From contig CAMLHZ010000025.1 in NCBI GenBank assembly GCA_946480085.1, positions 1 to 30,271 on the forward strand: a DNA stretch of 30,271 nucleotides. Direction: 5' to 3'. A program made the translations under genes and the position numbers. Positions 22,913 to 30,271 of this stretch are shown one piece after another; within the stretch, counting starts at the first letter, position 1; every line of letters begins with the position of its first letter. The notes below the pieces were generated by a model. The model made no database searches. It was given only the letters and a program-made list of their open reading frames with translations, and was not told the origin of the DNA. Source of the DNA: an uncultured Flavobacteriales bacterium. GTDB taxonomy: Bacteria; Bacteroidota; Bacteroidia; Flavobacteriales; Crocinitomicaceae.

Positions 22913-23481
22913 AATGATTTCATTTTAGCATATCTGTTTTCATCTTCAATCACAAAGATACCATTCTGATGTTCAAAGATGGATTCAGGAACACCATTGG
23001 TATTGTCGTAAACAAAAACCGTATCACAAATATCTGAATAAATTTCGAAAAGGTTTCTCACTCCAGCCACATATCTTCGCTCGATAACATCTGTTGGAAT
23101 GTTGTGACCGCCTTCAGACACTCTTTTTGCCACACGATTCTTTGCATGTTCCGCAGATTTTAACCAAAAATAAAGCAGTACCACTTGATAACCTTTATCT
23201 TGCGCTTTTTTTATCAGAGAAGCGTATGACCTTGTTGCTAAAGTGGTTTCCAGTGCAAATGAGACATCTTCACTCAATAATTCATTAATACGGGACAACA
23301 TCATTCGTCCAGCCTGAATAGCTACACTATCAGGATTCAACGGTGAAAGTCCGTAAGCAATAATATCCGCGTTAACAAATTCATTACAGTCCAGCAGTTC
23401 AGGCAATATGGTCAAAGAAGCGGTCGTCTTCCCTGCTCCGTTTGGACCAGCAATGATGTAGAGAAATTTTTGATCATCCAT
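22909..23481 (-). CDS. Zeta-toxin-family (COG4185) P-loop kinase
   Basis: This 190-residue cytoplasmic P-loop protein has Walker A GPNGAGKTT at 12-20, VNADIIA with Asp39, ALETTLAT at 76-83 with Glu78, an arginine-rich lid around 116-120, and GGHNIPTDVIERRY at 124-137. These are the landmarks of the short zeta-like kinases grouped as COG4185. True zeta toxins are longer and phosphorylate UDP-N-acetylglucosamine to poison wall synthesis; the substrate of this short group is not known to me. It overlaps a 56-residue gene by 4 nt, forming a toxin-antitoxin-like pair. A perfect -7 box and a palindrome lie directly upstream. A housekeeping small-molecule kinase remains an alternative. Confidence 0.85.
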   Translation of the reverse strand: MDDQKFLYIIAGPNGAGKTTASLTILPELLDCNEFVNADIIAYGLSPLNPDSVAIQAGRMMLSRINELLSEDVSFALETTLATRSYASLIKKAQDKGYQVVLLYFWLKSAEHAKNRVAKRVSEGGHNIPTDVIERRYVAGVRNLFEIYSDICDTVFVYDNTNGVPESIFEHQNGIFVIEDENRYAKMKSL

Positions 23482-23488
23482 CGCTTGG

Positions 23489-23514
23489 CAAAGTTAACTT
23501 CTATTCGTGAATAG
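23489..23514 (-). promoter_or_regulatory. -7 box and palindromic operator candidate of the zeta-like pair
   Basis: On the minus strand, the palindrome CTATTCACGAATAG (23514-23501; 6-nt arms, 2-nt centre) is followed after 4 nt by TAACTTTG (23496-23489), a perfect -7 box. The palindrome would lie in the promoter spacer, a standard place for autoregulation of toxin-antitoxin genes. No TTG is present at the -33 distance. The box is only 7 nt from the ATG at 23481, which would imply a very short leader. Confidence 0.4.
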
Positions 23515-23672
23515 CATAAAAAAAGAAGCAATTTATCCATTTCCGGTAGCTCATTCAATTCATTTTTTTCACTATATTCAGGTAAGAAAGCATTTTCACA
23601 GAAATAAAAAGTAACCACATTCACATGGAATTAACGAAAGAACTCTGAGAACTCTACAGCTAGTTTCGGATC

Positions 23673-23722
23673 AAAAAAAATCCTGGCACTTCGCACTTCA
23701 ACATGCTAAGCTACCAGGATTT
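23673..23722 (-). terminator. Rho-independent terminator of the exported-protein pair
   Basis: On the minus strand, AAATCCTGG and CCAGGATTT form a 9-bp outer stem, with an inner CTT-GCA/TGC-AAG stem in the loop, followed by eight T counted from the stem end. It ends the two-gene unit whose last stop is at 23751. Confidence 0.8.
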
Positions 23723-23750
23723 ATAACTTCTATTTAAAATTGACTTCTTT

Positions 23751-25235
23751 TTATTTGATTGTCAACTTCGTGAATCTATCCATTTCGTTTTTTAGCGACA
23801 AGAAAACCACTTCACCATCACTCAATTGCACATACTTTGCAGTTTGCAATACCTGATCGTAAGGAAGCTTGATTTTCTCAATCATTGGAACTCCCGGTTG
23901 CATTAATCCGTCGTTTGTGATTTGTACCACTACCGGAATCAATGATCCATGTCCTGTCTGAGTAATGAGATCTTTAAATTTCTGCTGCTGATCATTGTAA
24001 ACCATTGTGAACTTACCTCCACTAATGAAATAAGCAGAAACATATTGGTGATCAACGTTACGTGTAGTAAAGTTCTTTGCCAGGTTCAACTCAAACTTGC
24101 GCTTACCATCCATGTCCATTCCAATTACATATTCATTTTTATGAATCAACGTGTAGTTGTAATCTAAACTTGCAGTAGCACCAGCCGCAGATGCAGGAGG
24201 AGTAATGCGCTCTTCCTTAAATTGCTCAGCAGCAAGATAAATAGTATTACCATTCACCAAAATTTTACGTGCTGTTAAGTTATCAACTGGTGTATCTAAC
24301 AAGAAATCGGACATTACGCTTTCTTGTTTGTTCTTATTTGTGAAGAAGAAGATACCCATTGCTTTTTTCTCGCCCGCACTAACCGTTGCACGTTTGTAAT
24401 ATGTACCTGCAATGATCAATTCATTATTATCAGAAAGTGTCGTTTCGTATGTATAAACATAATTTGGTTCTGATAATTGAATTGAATACTCTTTAGCTGT
24501 TCCAGCTTTCATATCTACCTGGTAAGCCGTCAAAACAATCTCACCGATTTTACTCATTGAACGCTTAATCAAATAAACGCTTCCATCATTGGCAACAAGA
24601 ACTTCCATCTGTTTGTTCTTTGTATCTTCTCCTGGAATTTTGAAATCTGTTTCAACAACTGATTTCAACGATTTATCAAAAACTGCAAGCTTAAATCTAG
24701 CTTCCAATTCCTTGTCGTAAGGCAATTGACCACAAACCACAAGTGTGTTTTTATCCGGAGAAACGCTTGATTCATAGAATCCTGAATTCATCACTTTTTC
24801 AAAAGTCATGTTCATTAATTCCGTATCTGTTGCGCTTACTTTTCCATCGCTTTCAATTGGGCGAATCGACAACGTATATTTCTTTGTTTCTTTCACCATG
24901 TGTTCAACCAAAGCATAAGCCTGATCACCTAATCCAATTACACCGTCAAGATTAAATGAATTATTGAACGAGCCAACAGGGATATCCACTTTTGTTTGAC
25001 TTAAAGCTCTACCATCAGCAGAATAACTCTCGATATAGTAAGTCATTGTTGCAGACTCCATGTTACTTGTCACAAAATAACTGGTACCGCCTAACTGGAA
25101 ATTATCTAATGTACTTTGTTTTACCAGTTTTGTTGTTGTTTCACCTCCTTGAGTATATGAAACCTCCTGCGCCATCAATGCGGATGAGAAACCTAAAGAA
25201 AGGACTGCAAGAGTTGTTTTTTGAATCAATTTCAT
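23751..25235 (-). CDS. Large exported protein of unknown function, probably beta-rich
   Basis: From the ATG at 25235 this gene encodes 494 residues with a signal peptide MKLIQKTTLAVLSLGFSSALMAQ. The mature part shows many strand-turn-strand units of the type found in beta-propellers (SPDKNTLVVCGQL, ANDGSVYLIKRS, SDNNELIIAGTYY, VNGNTIYLAAEQ). I do not recognise a named family. The frame is open 11 codons further upstream to an ATG at 25268, which would overlap the previous gene and precede the signal peptide with MKQINNINIST, so the later start is preferred. It follows a second exported protein by 16 nt and the pair ends in a strong terminator. Confidence 0.82.
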   Translation of the reverse strand: MKLIQKTTLAVLSLGFSSALMAQEVSYTQGGETTTKLVKQSTLDNFQLGGTSYFVTSNMESATMTYYIESYSADGRALSQTKVDIPVGSFNNSFNLDGVIGLGDQAYALVEHMVKETKKYTLSIRPIESDGKVSATDTELMNMTFEKVMNSGFYESSVSPDKNTLVVCGQLPYDKELEARFKLAVFDKSLKSVVETDFKIPGEDTKNKQMEVLVANDGSVYLIKRSMSKIGEIVLTAYQVDMKAGTAKEYSIQLSEPNYVYTYETTLSDNNELIIAGTYYKRATVSAGEKKAMGIFFFTNKNKQESVMSDFLLDTPVDNLTARKILVNGNTIYLAAEQFKEERITPPASAAGATASLDYNYTLIHKNEYVIGMDMDGKRKFELNLAKNFTTRNVDHQYVSAYFISGGKFTMVYNDQQQKFKDLITQTGHGSLIPVVVQITNDGLMQPGVPMIEKIKLPYDQVLQTAKYVQLSDGEVVFLSLKNEMDRFTKLTIK

Positions 25236-25251
25236 AGTTGATATATTAATA

Positions 25252-26514
25252 TTATTTATTTGCTTCAATGCGTTTTTTCAAATCTGTAAACGCCAATTCA
25301 TACGCTTCTTTTGTTTTACGCTCAGAAGCAGAAAGCGACAGGGTATTCATTGTTTGAATGATCTTTTGACCTCCTTCAACATTAGCTGATCCGAAATACG
25401 CTTCCAACAGGTTAAAGCAAACCATAATCGTTACCTCTTTATCAATGCGTGCTTTTTTATTCGCAGGCTCTGATTCAACCAAAGCAGCTTCCCACAATTG
25501 AATGCTCTTTCCAATTTTCGTTGCAGCCTCATCTTTAGAATCAATCAACATTTTCAAACCAGTTGAAGCCTCGTTGAAAGCATTCGTAAGATCCGAATAA
25601 GTATCATCTTTTGATTTCACATACCCCAACTCAGATGTGCGAAGCGCTCGTTTGAAACCAATTCTGTCATTCACCAAACCGTTGATCAATTTCAAATTCT
25701 CTTGCAAGATCTTCTCTTCATAGGTTTTCACCAATTGCTCTTCACTGAAACTCTGAGAAGTTTTAGTTTCCGAAGATTTATACGTTTTATAATTGTTCAA
25801 TTCACTTGGTGATAAAACAAACAATTCAACACCATCAGCTCCAGTTACTTTAACTGACATTGTGTGACGGTAAGTAAATTCAACATGGTAATACGTTACC
25901 TGACTTGTTGTAGACTGACCATTTGAAGAAGAAACAACACTTTTTTGCTCCGTCAATTGTCTTGGTGGAGTGTACTCAAAACCATAAAGCGTAACTTCAA
26001 TTTTAACAGCTCCTTCAGGTGCATTCGTATAACCATCCAAAGCTAGTGTTGTTGCTGCCAACACAGGATAGTCATAACTTGTTTTCAATCGAGGTTGTGG
26101 TACACTTCTTTTATATGGAGCACTTGGGATGTTCTTTACAGGTTTGTTGTTTTCATTCAACAATTGTTTTTCAACCACCTTTGTACCTAGTGATTTCTTT
26201 TCCCATTCTGCCATCTCAGCCGCGTACTTATCTTCTGCCGCTTTTACTTTTGCCGGATAAGCAGCTTGTTCCTTTTGAAACTCAGCTTCGGCAGCAGCCA
26301 TCTGCGCATCATACTCGGCTTGCTTTTTTGCATTATCAGCTTCGTAAGCTGCAAAAATGGATGATTGGTAGTTTTTTACTGTTTTAGGTAATGGATTTAA
26401 AGGAGGTTGGATATAGGTATACTCAACTTTATCCGATTTTGTGTTTTGAGCAACTGCGCTGTTTGCAATAGAAAGTAAAATGCAGATTGCTGAAAAGAAT
26501 TTAGAGTGCCTCAT
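25252..26514 (-). CDS. Exported protein with an Ala/Glu/Lys-rich coiled coil, unknown function
   Basis: This 420-residue exported protein has a signal peptide (MRHSKFFSAICILLSIANSAVAQ). A long charged helix, probably a coiled coil, covers about 48-112 (EADNAKKQAEYDAQMAAAEA, then KAAEDKYAAEMAEWEKKSLG). A beta-rich part follows at about 140-240 (GAVKIEVTLYGFEY, TSQVTYYHVEFTYRHTMSVKV). A helical C-terminal half is at about 250-420 (KTSQSFSEEQLVKTYEEKIL, LKMLIDSKDEAATKIGKSIQ, SASERKTKEAYELAFTDLKK). No domain is recognised. It is the first gene of a two-gene unit with the exported beta-rich protein. Only a weak promoter-like match (TACCTTTA) is seen upstream. Confidence 0.85.
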   Translation of the reverse strand: MRHSKFFSAICILLSIANSAVAQNTKSDKVEYTYIQPPLNPLPKTVKNYQSSIFAAYEADNAKKQAEYDAQMAAAEAEFQKEQAAYPAKVKAAEDKYAAEMAEWEKKSLGTKVVEKQLLNENNKPVKNIPSAPYKRSVPQPRLKTSYDYPVLAATTLALDGYTNAPEGAVKIEVTLYGFEYTPPRQLTEQKSVVSSSNGQSTTSQVTYYHVEFTYRHTMSVKVTGADGVELFVLSPSELNNYKTYKSSETKTSQSFSEEQLVKTYEEKILQENLKLINGLVNDRIGFKRALRTSELGYVKSKDDTYSDLTNAFNEASTGLKMLIDSKDEAATKIGKSIQLWEAALVESEPANKKARIDKEVTIMVCFNLLEAYFGSANVEGGQKIIQTMNTLSLSASERKTKEAYELAFTDLKKRIEANK

Positions 26515-26678
26515 AGGTAGCTGATTAAATTTTTGAAGTGTAAAGGTAACTAAAACAAACCGATCAGTATCTCAAGAACATCAACGTTGTCAACTAATTA
26601 ACATTTAGAGAGACCAATTCGACCCACAAATACACTTCATATTCGATAAGGTTCAAACTCACCCGCAAATAAAATTTG

Positions 26679-28727
<2,049 letters not shown>

Positions 28728-28771
28728 TCAGTGAAATTATTGAAGATAGTTTTACACGATTTTTTCATTTC

Positions 28772-28806
28772 CCACGGAGAAGCGCAGAAGAACACAGAAG
28801 AGCAAG
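28772..28806. repeat. Purine-rich ccacggagaagcgcagaag intergenic repeat remnant
   Basis: The stretch is built from short cagaag, cacagaag and gcgcagaag words after a ccacggaga start. It resembles intergenic repeats common in Bacteroidota and related genomes. It occurs once in this window and has no inverted partner. The rest of the 264-nt gap (28689-28952) holds no credible gene. Confidence 0.45.
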
Positions 28807-28952
28807 GAATTTTTAGATAATCTTCGCTTTTACTGTAAGATTGATCAAAGCCGCTGTATTGCTTACATTGATCTTCAACATAAGATTCTTTTTGTTCACA
28901 ATACTTCGACTCCCTAATTGTTCGACAAACCGGAGCTCATTGCCCTTTGAAA

Positions 28953-30251
28953 CTACTCTTTCACAAAACGGGATTCAGATACCATTCCATTCGACATAAC
29001 ACGAAGAAAGTAAACACCTGCGTTCAGCTCAGAAGTATTTATTGTGGTTGATTTTTGTCCAACAAGTTCGTGAACAAAAACACTTTTACCTTCAGTTGTA
29101 ATTACCTCTACAACATCAATAGGTAATTCAGATGAAATCATCAACTCATTGGTTGTCGGAATTGGGCTCAGGATCAAGCTAATGGAGTTCTCAGTCGTTA
29201 ATCCAAGACCGCAACTAATTGCAGTACTTGTTGTTTGTGATAGTACGTCATTAACCACCGACCAATTTTGCCATTCCCCACCCGAACCTGTGGTCCAATC
29301 GGAAATATTGAAACTGTTTACACCGTTCATTGTTCCGGGAACCTTATACACTTTAACAGCCTCTGCATTCTGATTCCATGTCAACGGATTTCCAGCAGTA
29401 CACACTTCAGGATTGTTATTTTGCACCTCACAATTCAACTGTAAGAAGTAAGCAAACTCCTCATAATTCGGATAATCGCCATACACATTCGCCATTCCTG
29501 TTAAAGGATCGATACAAACTGCAACATATTCATTACACGCAATTGCTCTAGAATCTATTCCATGATCCGTTCTCATTCGGGCCATAAAAGTGATTAACCG
29601 ACCCGCACGATCCGGATTATCAAAATGTGTATCCGTTATCGTTTTAGTCAATTGAATATTATTGATAAACGGCTCATTGTCTACTGTCACTGCATTATCG
29701 TATGGATTATTCAATGCTGCAGCAGAAGTTACCGTTCCGTTTTCAGCAGAAAAATAATATTCCCCCTGAATTGCCATTCCAGCACTTGTACCACCAATTG
29801 CAATATTTCTCAATTCAATTCCTGCGTTAATCACACTGTCAACTGGTGTATCTCGCCAATAAGAAATATAATTCCACTGATCACCACCAGCAAACCAAAT
29901 GGCTTCTGCCTGTGCAATTCTTGAAATTACGTAAGGATCATTGCTCGCATTTGCGTTGTTACATACGATTGTTTCTACTGAGTTCAATGTTACTCCAAGA
30001 TCTGTGTACATGTAATCGTTATAACCATCAGAGCCACTCGCACGAAATACCAGAACATCACCAGCATTTGCACGCTGTAAAAACCATTTCATAGCCACAT
30101 CGTGTTCGGAGGCACCTCCCATAACACAAATTCCACCTAACGGAGTTGTAACAACGTCTTGCGTATTTCCAGTAAAATAAGAAGTGTAATCTTGCGCCAA
30201 CAATTGCGCACCAGTTAATAAAACTGCAGCAGTAGTAAGTAGTTGTTTCAT
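28953..30251 (-). CDS. Secreted S51 (cyanophycinase-like) peptidase with a T9SS sorting domain
   Basis: This 432-residue exported protein has a signal peptide of about 19 residues (ending AQLLAQ). The S51 peptidase domain spans about 35-290. It has FAGGDQ (120-125), the nucleophile Ser156 in GGTSAGMA, and DTHFDNPDRAGRL (207-219) with the likely catalytic His209. The family includes cyanophycinase, which cleaves the Arg-Asp storage polymer, and Asp-dipeptidases; the substrate here is unknown. The C-terminal 68 residues end with NTSELNAGVYFLRVMSNGMVSESRFVKE-like T9SS features, but the usual YPNP start is SPIPTTNE. Domain content predicts export across the outer membrane. Only 20 nt of upstream sequence remain in the window. 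Confidence 0.88.
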   Translation of the reverse strand: MKQLLTTAAVLLTGAQLLAQDYTSYFTGNTQDVVTTPLGGICVMGGASEHDVAMKWFLQRANAGDVLVFRASGSDGYNDYMYTDLGVTLNSVETIVCNNANASNDPYVISRIAQAEAIWFAGGDQWNYISYWRDTPVDSVINAGIELRNIAIGGTSAGMAIQGEYYFSAENGTVTSAAALNNPYDNAVTVDNEPFINNIQLTKTITDTHFDNPDRAGRLITFMARMRTDHGIDSRAIACNEYVAVCIDPLTGMANVYGDYPNYEEFAYFLQLNCEVQNNNPEVCTAGNPLTWNQNAEAVKVYKVPGTMNGVNSFNISDWTTGSGGEWQNWSVVNDVLSQTTSTAISCGLGLTTENSISLILSPIPTTNELMISSELPIDVVEVITTEGKSVFVHELVGQKSTTINTSELNAGVYFLRVMSNGMVSESRFVKE

Positions 30252-30271
30252 AAGTACAAGGTAATGAAAAA

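Noticed and set aside
23412..23624. 70-codon minus-strand frame starting upstream of the zeta-like gene
   Set aside because: It overlaps the first 70 nt of the kinase gene out of frame, crosses the promoter and palindrome region, and has no recognisable features.
26645..26670. ggttcaaactc resembling a tRNA T-arm
   Set aside because: No acceptor stem, anticodon arm or D-arm can be folded around it.
28815..28970. 47-codon open stretch on the minus strand after the S51 gene (ends NLTVKAKII)
   Set aside because: It has no ATG near its beginning and no link to the S51 frame. A stretch this length is expected by chance in AT-rich DNA. A frameshifted remnant of an older C-terminus cannot be excluded.

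Overview
The window is AT-rich DNA from a Bacteroidota genome, most likely a Flavobacteriales member of the Crocinitomicaceae/Fluviicola type. The evidence is two proteins with type IX secretion (T9SS) sorting domains, SprB-type repeats, a PorD/DUF4835 gene, a GldI-like lipoprotein, and several promoters of the Bacteroidota form (TTG near -33, TAnnTTTG near -7). Species-level identity cannot be read from the sequence. All genes but one lie on the minus strand. No rRNA, tRNA, CRISPR array, insertion sequence or phage gene was found.

Layout, left to right. 1-54 is the signal peptide of a gene cut by the window edge. 263-5752 is a giant secreted repeat protein: 14 delta-60 repeats, three two-cysteine modules, seven SprB repeats, five more two-cysteine modules in an exact 147-bp tandem array, then a T9SS sorting domain. 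5915-10781 holds fabI, a small secreted unknown, a PhnP-like metallo-hydrolase overlapping a DUF423 membrane protein, a DUF4377 protein and a DUF4476 protein with a Thr/Gly/Asn-rich linker. 10973-15852 is a tight core operon, bamD-rpoZ-coaBC-porD-recN, transcribed leftward with overlaps or 1-13 nt gaps. 15924-19362 holds a LysM/M23 cell-wall peptidase and an nrnA-gldI-FKBP lipoprotein operon. 19475-20835 is a lipoprotein/secreted-protein pair of unknown function, and 21082-21963 is dapA. 22151-22690 is the only plus-strand gene, a small membrane protein. 22742-23481 is a zeta-toxin-like kinase overlapping an easily missed 56-residue partner. 23751-26514 is a pair of long exported proteins of unknown function. 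26679-28688 is ligA, and 28953-30251 is a secreted S51 (cyanophycinase-like) peptidase with a T9SS domain.

The housekeeping genes (ligA, dapA, bamD, rpoZ, coaBC, porD, recN, fabI) run in the order I recall from other Flavobacteriia, but here accessory and envelope genes are interleaved. The functional theme is the cell envelope: outer-membrane assembly (BamD), T9SS (PorD and two cargo proteins), lipoprotein PPIases, peptidoglycan turnover, fatty-acid and lysine/diaminopimelate synthesis. The least ordinary items are the toxin-like pair with a palindrome at its promoter, the mosaic giant T9SS protein, and several intergenic inverted repeats that look like dispersed genomic elements.
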